Source: an uncultured Corynebacterium sp.
Lineage (GTDB): Bacteria; Actinomycetota; Actinomycetes; Mycobacteriales; Mycobacteriaceae
Direction of reading: 5' to 3'
Assembly: GCA_946220775.1 (NCBI GenBank)
Contig: CAMIFC010000003.1
Location: 124,001-188,000, forward strand
DNA length: 64,000 bases
The position numbers were made by a program, and so were the translations under genes. Of this stretch, positions 52,223-62,000 are shown in pieces (position 1 is the first letter of the stretch; every line of letters begins with the position of its first letter). A model generated the notes under the pieces. It worked only from the letters and a program-made list of their open reading frames with translations. It did not search any database and had not been told where the DNA came from.

Positions 52223-52906
52223 CTACTGCACTTCGTGGAGGAAGGGGTTCGTTTTCTTCTCCTGTCCCACCGTCGTCTGCGGACCGTGGCCAGGCAGCAC
52301 CGTATCGTCGTCATCAAATTCGGACGCCACCCGCTTCAACGACAACATCATGTCCTCAGGGTTACTTCCCGGCAGGTCTGTCCTTCCCACTCCCCCGTTG
52401 AACAACACATCGCCGCCAATCACCAACCCCGGCACACGGAACATGACAGACCCCGGTGAATGCCCGGGCATGTGATGCACGCGGAACGGCCGACCACCAA
52501 TCTCCACATCGTCGCCAAGGTTGTGGACCTCCGTGGGGATTTTCATATTGGCTACATCAAAGATTCGTTCCAGTTCAGGCATTCGCTGGTTGTCCGCTGG
52601 TTGTTCCACTAGCGCCCGGTCGGCGGCATGAATGAAAACGGGAACATCGAATTCCGCAACGTCGCGGACATGGTCGATATGACCGTGGGTGAGCACAATA
52701 CGCTCGACATAAAAACCGTGGTCTTGCTGAGCCTGACGGATCAACTCGGCCGCACCGTGGCCGGGGTCAATGACGGTCGCGGGCTGGCGTCCTTCGGAGT
52801 CCTTCTTTGCACTTGGTTGATCGTCGATAGCGATATAGCAATTGGTTTGAAAAGGGCCAGCGGGAAAACCCAGCAAGCGGAAGTCGGTGTTTACAGAATT
52901 ATCCAT
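52223..52906 (-). CDS. Metallo-beta-lactamase fold hydrolase (glyoxalase II-like)
   Basis: 227-residue MBL-fold hydrolase. Metal motifs: LTHGHIDHVRDV (HxHxDH), HMPGHSPGSVMF (His), GGDVLFNGGVGRTDLPG (Asp bridge) and VLPGHGPQTTVGQEKKTNPF (His). Resembles the YcbL/GloB-like group next to hisS in mycobacteria. Thioester hydrolysis is likely, the physiological substrate is not shown. Divergent from the cyclophilin gene across 85 bp. Confidence 0.88.
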   Translation of the reverse strand: MDNSVNTDFRLLGFPAGPFQTNCYIAIDDQPSAKKDSEGRQPATVIDPGHGAAELIRQAQQDHGFYVERIVLTHGHIDHVRDVAEFDVPVFIHAADRALVEQPADNQRMPELERIFDVANMKIPTEVHNLGDDVEIGGRPFRVHHMPGHSPGSVMFRVPGLVIGGDVLFNGGVGRTDLPGSNPEDMMLSLKRVASEFDDDDTVLPGHGPQTTVGQEKKTNPFLHEVQ

Positions 52907-52991
52907 GAACCCATGGTGTCAGAAGTTCAAACCCCATAGGGCATAATGGTTCACCAGTTGAGTACGGAAAACGAAAGGCACACGATCGACA

Positions 52992-53861
52992 GTGAGTGAA
53001 GAATCAGGCTTGCCCAACACGCAGCGTCGCGATGATGCGCTGAAGTCGCTGGACAAAACCATCAAAGGACGCGAACGCAAGGCCAAGACCGCCCCACTTG
53101 GCGTGATGGCGGCGACCGTGGCTGTTCTCGCGCTGATCGTCGGTGGCATCTACTTCGCCACGACGTACACCGGATCCTCGAACGAAGACACGGAAACAAC
53201 CGCCGAGGGACAGGATCAGGCCGAAGAGCAAAACCAGCAGCAGGCCAGCCTTCCAGAGGGGCCGTTGAAGCCATACCCGGAGACCGTGAGCTGCGAGTAC
53301 CCGAGCGACGGTGAAGCTGCCAAGGACGTAGAAAAGCCAGGAGGCGAGGGCATCGCGACGTCCGGAACCGTCAAGGTCAAGCTCGCGACGACCGCCGGCG
53401 ATATCCCCATTGAGCTCGACCGTGGTACCTCCCCCTGTAGCGTCAACAGCTTCGAATCCCTGGTCAAGCAGAATTTCTTCAACGACACCGTCTGCCACCG
53501 CCACGTGAAGTCCGAGCAGATGGGCATCCTGCAGTGTGGTGACCCAACGGGCACTGGTACCGGCGGCCCAGGCTACAAGTTTGATGATGAGTTCCCACTC
53601 AATGGTGTAGCCGAGGACGCAGCCCAGCAGCCACTGACCTACCCGCGTGGCACCCTTGCCATGGCAAACTCCGGTCCCGGCACGAACGGCTCCCAGTTCT
53701 TCCTGGTGACCAAAGACACGACGCTGCCACCGGCATATAACGTTTTCGGCACCATCGATGAGGCTGGTTTGAAAACCCTCGACAAGATCGCTGAAAAGGC
53801 TCCGGAGGGCGACAGCAAGCCTGCGGAGGAAGTAAAGATCACCACGGCCAACGTAGAATAA
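52992..53861 (+). CDS. ppiB: Membrane-anchored cyclophilin-type peptidyl-prolyl isomerase
   Basis: 289 residues: a basic cytoplasmic N-terminus, one transmembrane helix (about 35-58), an acidic Gln/Glu-rich linker (about 60-85) and an extracytoplasmic cyclophilin domain. Active-site Arg in TVCHRHVKSEQM, then GDPTGTGTGGPGYKFDDEFP, GTLAMANSGPGTNGSQFFLV and YNVFGTIDEAGL. Two Cys (in CEYPS and TVCHR) face outside. The GTG at 52992 follows AAAGG at some distance. Mycobacterial relative: PpiB between rel and the MBL gene. Confidence 0.93.
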   Translation: MSEESGLPNTQRRDDALKSLDKTIKGRERKAKTAPLGVMAATVAVLALIVGGIYFATTYTGSSNEDTETTAEGQDQAEEQNQQQASLPEGPLKPYPETVSCEYPSDGEAAKDVEKPGGEGIATSGTVKVKLATTAGDIPIELDRGTSPCSVNSFESLVKQNFFNDTVCHRHVKSEQMGILQCGDPTGTGTGGPGYKFDDEFPLNGVAEDAAQQPLTYPRGTLAMANSGPGTNGSQFFLVTKDTTLPPAYNVFGTIDEAGLKTLDKIAEKAPEGDSKPAEEVKITTANVE

Positions 53862-53884
53862 CTTCTTGGCTGAATAGCCCATTA

Positions 53885-53913
53885 GCCCCCGACGGAATAC
53901 CGTCGGGGGCTTT
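53885..53913. terminator. Bidirectional terminator between ppiB and rel
   Basis: Perfect 11-bp stem GCCCCCGACGG / CCGTCGGGGGC with the AATA tetraloop (53885-53910), followed by TTT on the plus strand. It is the strongest hairpin of the window and lies between convergent stops, so it probably ends ppiB and may also serve rel. Confidence 0.85.
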
Positions 53914-53921
53914 CACATGGA

Positions 53922-56198
53922 TTAGCCGCCGGTAGTGACGCGATAAACGTCGAAAACACCTTCGATATTGCGCAACAGCCCCATCAGGTAGCCAAGCTGC
54001 TTCGTATCGGAGACTTCGAAGGTGAAGCGAATCATCGCCACCCGATCCCGCGACGTGTGAGAATTCGTCGCGGTGATCGGGACTTTTTGTTCGCTGACCA
54101 CGCGCGTGACTTCCGAAAGCAACCCGTTGCGGTCCAGTCCCTCGATCTGGATCGTCACGAGAAACACCGCGTTGTGGAAGCTGCTTGCCCAGCTGACCTC
54201 AATGATTCGCTGCGGTTCTGAGTGCAGTTTCTCCGCGTTGGTGCAGTCGGTGCGGTGCACGGACACGCCGCCACCCTTGGTGATGAACCCGAAGATCGCA
54301 TCCCCTGGAACCGGGGTACAGCACTTGGCGAGTTTTGCGGAGAAATCCGAATTTCCCTGCACCAAGATGCCAGATCCGTCCCCGCGTCCCTCTTGCGGGG
54401 TATTCGCGATCCGTGACCTCCCCGGCAGCGGCCCATCGGACGTCAGGACATCCTGTGCCTCTTCATCCCCGCTGAGGTGATTGACCAGTTTGTGGGTCAC
54501 ATGTTCCGCCGAGACCTCGCCGCGACCAATCGCCGTGTACAGCGCATCGATATCGGCGTACCCCAGATCGCTGGCCAGTGCCCGGACGATCTCGGGAGAG
54601 AACAACCGATGAACCGGAAGTCCGCTTCGTTGCGCTTCGGACGCCAACGCGTCCCGCCCGTGTTCTAACGCTTCCTCACGGCGTTCCTTGGCGAACCATT
54701 GGCGAATCTTCGCCCGGGCACGTGGCGCAACGGCAAAGTTCAGCCAATCCTTGCTCGGGCCGGCAGATTCGTCCTTGGACGTGAAGATTTCCACCTTATC
54801 GCCGGTCTTCAAGGTGCTTTCAAGCGCGACAAGCTTGCCATTCACCTTGGCACCAATGCAGCGGTGTCCGACTTCGGTGTGCACGGAATAAGCGAAGTCA
54901 ACCGGTGTTGCCCCCGTCGGGAGCGTCACCGCATCACCCTTGGGGGTAAATACGAATATTTGATTCGTCGATAGATCGTATCGGAGCGAGTCGAGGAATT
55001 CATTCGGATCGGCGGCTTCTTTTTGCCAGTCCAGCAGCTGGCGCATCCACGCCATCTGATTGACCTCTTCGCTATCCCCCTTATGCGTGCCGCGAGTTTC
55101 CTTGTAGCGCCAGTGCGCCGCAATGCCGAATTCCGCGTTGCGGTGCATTTCCAGGGTACGAATCTGGATTTCTAGTGGCTTGGCATCCGGGCCGATGACA
55201 GTGGTGTGCAAGGATTTGTACACGCCGAATCGAGGCGCACTGATGTAATCCTTAAACCGACCAGGCATCGGTTGGTAAAGGGAGTGAACCGAGCCGACAG
55301 CCGCGTAACAGTCGCGGACGGTATCCACCAGAATCCGGATCCCCACGAGGTCAAAAATCTCATCGAAATCCCGACCGCGAACGATCATCTTTTGGTAAAT
55401 CGACCAGTAATGCTTGGGGCGCCCAACGACCTCCGCGCGAACACCATTCGCTCGCATATTGGCTTCGACTTCTTCTTTGACCTGCGCCAAATACTGGTCA
55501 CGTTTCGGCGCGCGATCGGCCACAAGCCGGACGATCTCTTCATACTTCTTCGGATAGAGAATCGCGAAGGATAGATCCTCCAATTCCCATTTGACTGTCG
55601 CCATTCCCAGTCGATGGGCAAGCGGAGCGATAACCTCCAGCGTTTCCCTAGCCTTTTTCGCCTGTTTTTCTGGCGGTAAGAAACGCATCGTGCGCATATT
55701 GTGCAGACGGTCGGACACCTTAATGACGAGCACACGCGGGTCATTGGCCATGGCGACGATCATCTTGCGGATTGTTTCCGCTTCCGCTGCCGATCCCAAC
55801 GCGACCTTATCGAGCTTCGTCACGCCATCGACCAGGCGCGCGACTTCCTCACCAAAGTCGTTAGTCAGCTCTTCCAGTGAGTAGTCGGTATCCTCCACCG
55901 TGTCGTGGAGCAAAGCGGCGACCAGGGTTGTTGTATCCATACCGATTTCCGCGGCAATGGTGGCCACTGCGAGCGGGTGGGTGATGTATGGCGCCCCCGA
56001 CTTTCGGGTTACCCCGGCATGCAGCCGTTCGGCAGTATCGTAGGCTCGGTTCAGAACCTCGAGGTCAGCCTTTGGGTGGAACTTCCGGTGCACCACGATT
56101 AGCGGACCAAGGACAGGATTGACCTTCGGCTTGGTGGTGCCGGTGAGCGTGCGCGCGATACGCGCCGCCATCCACAGCGAGCCCTTCTCGTTACTCAT
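53922..56198 (-). CDS. rel: Bifunctional (p)ppGpp synthetase/hydrolase Rel
   Basis: Makes and degrades the stringent alarmone. 758 residues in the long-RSH layout: HD hydrolase with HD at 98-99 (AALLHDTVEDTDYS), synthetase with IVRGRDFDEIFDLVGIRILV, TGS (IFVFTPKGDAVTLPTGATPV onward), zinc-finger-like segment (AKCCTPVPGDAIFGFITKGG) and a C-terminal ACT domain. Both catalytic domains look intact. ATG 56198 overlaps the apt end by 8 bp, so rel is coupled to apt. Confidence 0.97.
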   Translation of the reverse strand: MSNEKGSLWMAARIARTLTGTTKPKVNPVLGPLIVVHRKFHPKADLEVLNRAYDTAERLHAGVTRKSGAPYITHPLAVATIAAEIGMDTTTLVAALLHDTVEDTDYSLEELTNDFGEEVARLVDGVTKLDKVALGSAAEAETIRKMIVAMANDPRVLVIKVSDRLHNMRTMRFLPPEKQAKKARETLEVIAPLAHRLGMATVKWELEDLSFAILYPKKYEEIVRLVADRAPKRDQYLAQVKEEVEANMRANGVRAEVVGRPKHYWSIYQKMIVRGRDFDEIFDLVGIRILVDTVRDCYAAVGSVHSLYQPMPGRFKDYISAPRFGVYKSLHTTVIGPDAKPLEIQIRTLEMHRNAEFGIAAHWRYKETRGTHKGDSEEVNQMAWMRQLLDWQKEAADPNEFLDSLRYDLSTNQIFVFTPKGDAVTLPTGATPVDFAYSVHTEVGHRCIGAKVNGKLVALESTLKTGDKVEIFTSKDESAGPSKDWLNFAVAPRARAKIRQWFAKERREEALEHGRDALASEAQRSGLPVHRLFSPEIVRALASDLGYADIDALYTAIGRGEVSAEHVTHKLVNHLSGDEEAQDVLTSDGPLPGRSRIANTPQEGRGDGSGILVQGNSDFSAKLAKCCTPVPGDAIFGFITKGGGVSVHRTDCTNAEKLHSEPQRIIEVSWASSFHNAVFLVTIQIEGLDRNGLLSEVTRVVSEQKVPITATNSHTSRDRVAMIRFTFEVSDTKQLGYLMGLLRNIEGVFDVYRVTTGG

Positions 56199-56757
56199 GT
56201 TCGGTTCCTACGACGTAGAGCGGAATATCGGTAAAACGCTGCCTAGCGTTGAGTGTTTGAACCTCCAGTACTACCGCAAGTCCGGAAACCGTGGCGCCTG
56301 CTCGCTCAATGAGCCGCTTAGCAGCATCAAGCGTGCCACCGGTCGCGAGGACGTCATCAACTAACAACACCTTCCGGCCTTCCAGTGGAATTCCTTCCGC
56401 GGGAATCTCCACAGCGGCCGAACCATACTCGAGGTCGTAGCTCACGCGGTGCACGGGCGGTGGCAGCTTCCCGCCCTTGCGGACAGCCAAAATACCGAGG
56501 CCAAGCTCATGGGCAACGGCGCTACCGAGCAGGAAGCCGCGGGCATCGAGACCTGCCACAAGATCTGCTCCCATTGCTTTACACGCGCGTGCCAGGTCCA
56601 GCACGACTGCCCGGAAGCCTTCGGGATCAGCGAGAACCGGCGTCAGATCCTCGAATAGAATTCCCTCTTTTGGGAAGTCCGGAACCAAGCGGGTTTTCGC
56701 TTTTAACTGCGCTTGAGCGTCCAGAGGATCAATCAAGGTGGGGTCGATCTCAGCCAT
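56191..56757 (-). CDS. apt: Adenine phosphoribosyltransferase
   Basis: Salvages adenine to AMP. 188 residues: FPKEGILFEDLTPVLADPEG, LVAGLDARGFLLGSAVAHEL, LPPPVHRVSYDLEYG and the PRPP loop KVLLVDDVLATGGTLDAAKR. Length and order are normal. Sits between the solute-binding lipoprotein gene (29 bp) and rel, the conserved secDF-lipoprotein-apt-rel order of corynebacteria and mycobacteria. Confidence 0.96.
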   Translation of the reverse strand: MAEIDPTLIDPLDAQAQLKAKTRLVPDFPKEGILFEDLTPVLADPEGFRAVVLDLARACKAMGADLVAGLDARGFLLGSAVAHELGLGILAVRKGGKLPPPVHRVSYDLEYGSAAVEIPAEGIPLEGRKVLLVDDVLATGGTLDAAKRLIERAGATVSGLAVVLEVQTLNARQRFTDIPLYVVGTEHE

Positions 56758-56786
56758 CGGGGGCCTTTCTCATCATGCCGTAGTGA

Positions 56787-58391
56787 TTAAACTGCGCTGT
56801 CTTTGTCGGTACTTGGGACTGGGTGATCCAGCGCGACCCAGCGATCCATATTCCAACTCAATCCCACATCGCCGGGGTTATCTACCACGTTATCGATGTT
56901 CTTTTGGTACGCGATCACTCGGGGTTCGGCGACTAGAGGAATGGTGAACATCGATGCCTGAAGTGAATGCTCCGCCTTCATTACTTCTGGTGCGAGGGAA
57001 TTGCGCCCCACATCGCTCCCTGAGTTGCGGGAAAAAGGGCTGCGAGTGTCAAGGATCGCATCATAATCTTGTCCCAGTTGGCCATAGTCATCGGCCGTGA
57101 CTGGCACGGGTTCAATAGTGATTCCAGCTTCAGCGCAGCTGGTCTTCATCGTATCGATGATCTTCTGGTAGCGAACCACGTCCTTGAGGTAGCCAATGCG
57201 CACCGTGGCTCCGTCGAGATTCTGCCTGGCCTCTTCAACATTTCGCACCATGTTCGCCGCATTGGTCTTTTCGAGACCGTCTGTCATCGGCGCGGTCGGT
57301 GGCACTGTCCGAAGACCAGTTGGCAGGACCCGGTTCTTCGACGATTCCGCCACAGTATTGGCGATTGCCGATCTATCGATGCAGCTATTCAGCGCATGGC
57401 GCGAGGATTCAGCCTCGAAGGTTCCCACGCCAGAGAGGCGTAAGGTATCCGTCCGATCGCTCGGTTCCCTTCGAATATTGAAGTTTTCGGACGCCACTCC
57501 TGCCGCTGCTAGATCAGTTTGGATCGGTGCGTCGAGCACCGATAGCTGATTGTTGGCCACGAGCTCAGCCAGGTTGGCGTCCGAACCTCGGACATGAATC
57601 CTCGAGATGCCCGGCTTGTCGCCCTTCCAGTGCGGGTTCGGCGTCAGCACGAGGCCGCCTCCGTCGAGACGCTCCCCGACGGTGTACGGCCCAAAGGTCG
57701 GAACCTCGGCGGGGTTGGTCTTCTTCAGGTTGAAGACGTCCTGCCATGCTTTACCCAATTCGAAGAGCTGCTTTTCATCGTCACTATTGGCCGCGTCCAT
57801 GAAACTTTCGACGCCTGCCTTTTCGGCAACGGTGTGCGATGGCAGCACAGTACCGGCAGAAAAGAGTTCCTGGTATCGGGTGCCGAACCCTGGCTTGAAC
57901 ATCACCTGGAACTCACGGGAACCTGGTTTACACGCAATCGATTCGACTTGAGCAAACAATGGCAAATCCGAAGCAAACGCATCATTGCGTTCGCTAGCAA
58001 GCCGTGCCATCCAAAAATCATCGCACACCACGGGCGCACCGTCCGAGTATGTCGCCTCCGAGTTGATCTTGTAATAGATCTTCTGCTTCGAATGGGGATC
58101 AACCTTTGCGGTGACCAGATCCTTATTGGGAAGAAGTTGACCGGCAGGCCCAGTGACATAGGCGCCTGGATACAGCCGCGCGGATAGTTTTGCCGCATCG
58201 GTCGCGTTACCAACTACAGATCCAGCGTTGGTGGTTTCCAATGGCCTGGGCAAAACGTAGCCAAACTGAGGTTGCTTGGCTATTTCCTCTGGAGAGTTTT
58301 CGTCCGAACAAGACGTCAATCCTGCGAACCCGATGACTCCCGTTGCTAGCGCGGCTATTGCTTTCCGCCACGTTTTTCTAACGTTGTGCAT
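56787..58391 (-). CDS. Solute-binding lipoprotein, family 5 (DciAE-like)
   Basis: Extracytoplasmic substrate-binding protein of the oligopeptide/nickel type (SBP family 5). Signal peptide MHNVRKTWRKAIAALATGVI followed by GFAGLTSC with lipobox LTSC (Cys28), so membrane-anchored. 534 residues in the two-lobed family layout. No ABC permease or ATPase gene is adjacent, as for the DciAE-type gene at this position in C. glutamicum and Rv2585c in mycobacteria, so its transport role is doubtful. 29 bp after secF. Confidence 0.88.
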   Translation of the reverse strand: MHNVRKTWRKAIAALATGVIGFAGLTSCSDENSPEEIAKQPQFGYVLPRPLETTNAGSVVGNATDAAKLSARLYPGAYVTGPAGQLLPNKDLVTAKVDPHSKQKIYYKINSEATYSDGAPVVCDDFWMARLASERNDAFASDLPLFAQVESIACKPGSREFQVMFKPGFGTRYQELFSAGTVLPSHTVAEKAGVESFMDAANSDDEKQLFELGKAWQDVFNLKKTNPAEVPTFGPYTVGERLDGGGLVLTPNPHWKGDKPGISRIHVRGSDANLAELVANNQLSVLDAPIQTDLAAAGVASENFNIRREPSDRTDTLRLSGVGTFEAESSRHALNSCIDRSAIANTVAESSKNRVLPTGLRTVPPTAPMTDGLEKTNAANMVRNVEEARQNLDGATVRIGYLKDVVRYQKIIDTMKTSCAEAGITIEPVPVTADDYGQLGQDYDAILDTRSPFSRNSGSDVGRNSLAPEVMKAEHSLQASMFTIPLVAEPRVIAYQKNIDNVVDNPGDVGLSWNMDRWVALDHPVPSTDKDSAV

Positions 58392-58420
58392 GCACGTTCA
58401 CACTTCCCTTAATTGTGGGG

Positions 58421-59674
58421 TTACTGTCCTGGTCGCCAGGATGAGCCACCAGTTTGGGGCGGGCCATCCCGACGGGGTGCCCACCCCGTATCGGAGTCAT
58501 GGCTGTCATAAGCCAGGGCGGCATTTAGGCTCGACACGGTGCGTCGACCATCGACTGCGGTGAGTACGTCAGATTCCTCGGGCTCAGCACCGGCTTCGGA
58601 GGATTGTCCCTCCCGAGCCTTTAGCACGCGTTTCTCGTGATCCCGATACTTCTTTGAACGCATCTTCAGGCTTACCAACATGGGAGCCGCGAAGAAAATG
58701 GAGTTGAACGTTCCCTCAATCACGCCGATGAACTGCACTAATGCGAGGTCCTTGAGCGTACCCACACCCATGAGTCCCACGGCGATCACCAGCAGCGCCG
58801 CGATGGGCACTACTGAGAAGATCGAGGTGTTGATCGAGCGCATGACCGTTTGGTTGATGGCCAAGTTCACTTGCTCGGAATAAGTTGCTCGCGTGGAACT
58901 GAATAGTCCAGAGGTGTTTTCTTGAACCTTGTCGAACACCACCACGGTGTCATAGAGCGAGTACGCGAGGATGGTGAGCAAGCCGATGATCGTCGCAGGT
59001 GACACCTCAAGACCGAGGATAGCGTAAATGCCGGAGACCACGACCAGGTCAATGATCACGCCGATGATCGCCGAAATAGCCATATCGCGTTCCATGCGAA
59101 TCGCGATGTACGCGAACACGATCAAGATGAACACGCCGAGTGCGATCAGCATGCGATTGGTAATCGACGAGCCCCACGATTCCGAGACCGTGGAATCGTT
59201 CACCGCATCCTGGGTCACTTCACCTGCGGAGTTCTTTGGCTGGAACTCCTCGAAAAGGGCTGCGCGGGCCTGACGAATCTGCTCCTCGCTCAAGCGCTCG
59301 GAGTTGATTTCGATAACGCGAGATGCACCCGCACCCACCGTTTGTGTCGACTGCGGCGACACCCCGGTGGCGTCCGTAAACACGTCTTCTACTTGCTGCT
59401 CCGTGACGGACTCCGAAGGTGGCATGCTAATTCGCGTACCGCCCTCGAAATCGATTCCGAGGCTAAATCCACGGAAGGCGATCGTCAGCAGGCAAACGAT
59501 GACGACAACAGCGAGGACCCCATAGGATCTCCGCCGCTTCTGAACGAATTGGAAATTACCCGTGCCGTTGTACAGACGGGTCAACCAGGAACCCTTTTTT
59601 GCTGCTGCAGCACCCTTGGTGGATGAGTCAGTCACGTGGCTTTCTCCTACAGTTGTCGGGGCGTTCGAACTCAT
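58421..59674 (-). CDS. secF: Protein translocase subunit SecF
   Basis: RND-type accessory subunit that with SecD uses the proton gradient to drive late export. 417 residues with six transmembrane segments; family blocks GFSLGIDFEGGTRISMPPSE, DLVVVSGIYAILGLEVSPAT and TILAYSLYDTVVVFDKVQEN. N- and C-terminal hydrophilic extensions, the latter Gly/Ser/Pro-rich (TGGSSWRPGQ). ATGA overlap with secD. Confidence 0.96.
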   Translation of the reverse strand: MSSNAPTTVGESHVTDSSTKGAAAAKKGSWLTRLYNGTGNFQFVQKRRRSYGVLAVVVIVCLLTIAFRGFSLGIDFEGGTRISMPPSESVTEQQVEDVFTDATGVSPQSTQTVGAGASRVIEINSERLSEEQIRQARAALFEEFQPKNSAGEVTQDAVNDSTVSESWGSSITNRMLIALGVFILIVFAYIAIRMERDMAISAIIGVIIDLVVVSGIYAILGLEVSPATIIGLLTILAYSLYDTVVVFDKVQENTSGLFSSTRATYSEQVNLAINQTVMRSINTSIFSVVPIAALLVIAVGLMGVGTLKDLALVQFIGVIEGTFNSIFFAAPMLVSLKMRSKKYRDHEKRVLKAREGQSSEAGAEPEESDVLTAVDGRRTVSSLNAALAYDSHDSDTGWAPRRDGPPQTGGSSWRPGQ

Positions 59675-61470
59675 CGGTCGCCCTCCTTGTCGTTTTCGTC
59701 CTCGGACGCCAGCAGCTTCGGTGCTGCACCCGTAGCTTCAGCCTGACGGAATGCAAGTCCCAGGCCATTGAGCTTTCGGTTTCCGAAGAACGGCTTGCGG
59801 GACAGCAGGATGACGAGCGGCGCAGTAATCAGGAAGGCAACTGCCACGTCAACCACGGTCGTGAGGCCGAGGGTGAAGGCAAAGCCCTTGACGTCCCCAA
59901 TGGCCAGGAAGTACAGGATCACCGCCGCGATGATCGATACGAAGTTACCCGTCACGATGGTGCTACGGGCACGACGCCAAGCACGCGGCACAGCAGACCG
60001 AAACGTCGACCCTTGCAAGATTTCGTCCTTGATTCGTTCGAAGTAGACAACAAACGAGTCAGCGGTCGTACCAATACCAATGATGAGGCCAGCGATGCCT
60101 GCCAGGTCAAGGCTGTAGCCGATCCACCGGCCGAGCAGAACAAGCAGCCCGTACACCGTCAGGAAGCTGACCAGCAGCGAAACAATCGCAACCACGCCGA
60201 GTCCGCGGTAGTACCACAGTGCATACAGCGCGACGAGAGCCAAGCCCACGGCACCGGCGATCAGACCCGCCTGCAGCGAAGCCTCACCCATAGTTGGGGA
60301 AATCGTTTGGGCCGTGCCGCCGGGCTCGCCATTCTCACCCACGAAGCTGAGTGGCAATGCGCCATAACGCAAGTTATTGGCCAGATCTTGGGCTTCCTTC
60401 TCCGAGAATTGCCCCGTGATCTGGGAAACCTCCCCTGGTGGGGTGGGGTTGATGATCTGTGGCGCGGAAATCACCCGGGAGTCCAGCGTGATCGCCACCT
60501 GCTTGTTCTGCATCTTTTGACCGAGCTTGAACCAGGTTTCGCCACCTGGGGTTGCATTTCCCGTCTTGAATCGGAACGTGATGGCCATCTGAGCAGACTG
60601 GGGATCAAAACCACCAGTGATCGTTGAATCCGTATCGATCAGATCACCGGTCAGCCGCTGAGGATCCTTCGCCTTTTCCTGACCAACCAGGACCGGTGCA
60701 GGTCCAAGCACCATCACGCCCTCATCGGAGCACGCGACCAGTGGCTTACCAGCGTCGTCCGCACCACTAAGCGGGTCAGTACCCGTGCACTCCATAAGCG
60801 CTGCCGATGCGCTTTGGAAATCCGCATTATCGGATTGGCGGTCCTTCTTCAGCAGAGCCACCTGCGCGTCACGCCGCTCCTGTTCCTCAACCGAATCCTT
60901 CGGAGCGGCCGGTTCCTTCCCCTTCAAGGTCACCTTGTCAGGCACCCCTGGCGTCTTCTGCTGTTTCAGCGTGTCGATCACCTTGGTGACTTTCTCCTGC
61001 GCTTTATCCTTCGGCAGGATGCCTTCCGCCACCCAGCGGTTAGCCATGTCTTCGAGGACCTTCGGGAAGCCCCCTGTTGGATTCTGCGGTTGAGCAGCCG
61101 GGCGGAACAACAGCTGGGATGTTTGGCCAAGCGCTCGCGCCTCACTGGCGTCCTCCCCTGGGACGGTAATGACGAGCGTATCGCCGTCAGTGACGACCTC
61201 CGCACCGGAAACGCCCATGCCGTTGACACGACCTTCGAGGATTCGCCGGGCTTGCTGAAGCTGATCCGAGGTTGGCCGGTCACCCTGCGGAACCAGGGTC
61301 ACGCGCGTGCCACCTTGCAGGTCAATGCCTAACTTCGGGGTTGGCGACTTATCCCCCGTCAGCATTATCAATCCGAAGATCACGAGGAAGAAAACAAAAA
61401 AGAGCGCTATTGAGCGCTTAAGCCACATCTTCGATGCGACGTTTCGTTGCCGATTGCGGGCTGCGGCCAC
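59671..61470 (-). CDS. secD: Protein translocase subunit SecD
   Basis: Partner of SecF. Six transmembrane segments: one near residues 17-38 (RSIALFFVFFLVIFGLIML) and five after about 380; a large periplasmic domain with KLGIDLQGGTRVTLVPQGDR, and the membrane motif LAGIAGLIIGIGTTADSFVV. The GTG at 61470 is chosen, with AGGAG 8 nt upstream, giving 599 residues; the earlier in-frame codon at 61521 lacks a ribosome-binding site. 4-bp overlap with secF. Confidence 0.95.
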   Translation of the reverse strand: MAAARNRQRNVASKMWLKRSIALFFVFFLVIFGLIMLTGDKSPTPKLGIDLQGGTRVTLVPQGDRPTSDQLQQARRILEGRVNGMGVSGAEVVTDGDTLVITVPGEDASEARALGQTSQLLFRPAAQPQNPTGGFPKVLEDMANRWVAEGILPKDKAQEKVTKVIDTLKQQKTPGVPDKVTLKGKEPAAPKDSVEEQERRDAQVALLKKDRQSDNADFQSASAALMECTGTDPLSGADDAGKPLVACSDEGVMVLGPAPVLVGQEKAKDPQRLTGDLIDTDSTITGGFDPQSAQMAITFRFKTGNATPGGETWFKLGQKMQNKQVAITLDSRVISAPQIINPTPPGEVSQITGQFSEKEAQDLANNLRYGALPLSFVGENGEPGGTAQTISPTMGEASLQAGLIAGAVGLALVALYALWYYRGLGVVAIVSLLVSFLTVYGLLVLLGRWIGYSLDLAGIAGLIIGIGTTADSFVVYFERIKDEILQGSTFRSAVPRAWRRARSTIVTGNFVSIIAAVILYFLAIGDVKGFAFTLGLTTVVDVAVAFLITAPLVILLSRKPFFGNRKLNGLGLAFRQAEATGAAPKLLASEDENDKEGDR

Positions 61471-61549
61471 TGTTAGGGCTCCTGAGCAAATTGTCGAAAT
61501 GGGTTCTAGAACTGTGGACACATCTTAGTAGTAAGGCACCTACGTAATG

Positions 61550-61591
61550 AAAAGAGGCCGGGCCATCGGATCAATCACCGATCAACCGGCC
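61550..61591 (-). terminator. Intrinsic terminator after yajC
   Basis: Two-part stem GGCCGG/CCGGCC and ATCGG/CCGAT, separated by a 3+3 internal loop and capped by ATCAATCA (61556-61591); on the minus strand it is followed by TCTTTTC. It lies 51 bp after the yajC stop and 85 bp before secD, so yajC seems separated from secDF. Confidence 0.7.
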
Positions 61592-61642
61592 ACATACCAC
61601 TCACGGGCGACATGTCACTGAGACGATGGCGCGCACAACACC

Positions 61643-61990
61643 TTAAGCGTTGTCGGATGCCTCGCCATCATCCTTGGATGTCTCGGAAGGATTGGACTCG
61701 CGAAGCTGCTGTTCCTGCTGGGAGCCGTCCGAGACCGAATCAACGGACTGCAGCACGGATGCGCGATCCCACGTCGTCACGACGGCTGGGGCCACTTCGA
61801 GATCAATCGTCGTGTCCGCGACATGCGCAATGCGTCCCTGGATGCCACTGGTCATCTGCACGACCATGCCAGGACGCAATTGATCCTGAAATTCTCGGAT
61901 CGCCTTCATGCGCTGGTTCTGCTTACGAATCTGCAGCAGTGGCAGACCGATGAACACGATGACTACCAGGATAAGAAGGATTGAATTCAT
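61643..61990 (-). CDS. yajC: Preprotein translocase subunit YajC
   Basis: Accessory membrane protein of the SecDF-YajC complex. The start ATG at 61990 puts the single transmembrane helix first (MNSILLILVVIVFIGLPLLQ), followed by RKQNQRMKAIREFQDQLRPG and VVQMTSGIQGRIAHVADTTI. 115 residues; acidic tail. Follows ruvB by 10 bp, so it may be cotranscribed with ruvCAB. Confidence 0.93.
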   Translation of the reverse strand: MNSILLILVVIVFIGLPLLQIRKQNQRMKAIREFQDQLRPGMVVQMTSGIQGRIAHVADTTIDLEVAPAVVTTWDRASVLQSVDSVSDGSQQEQQLRESNPSETSKDDGEASDNA

Positions 61991-62000
61991 ACGGACTACC

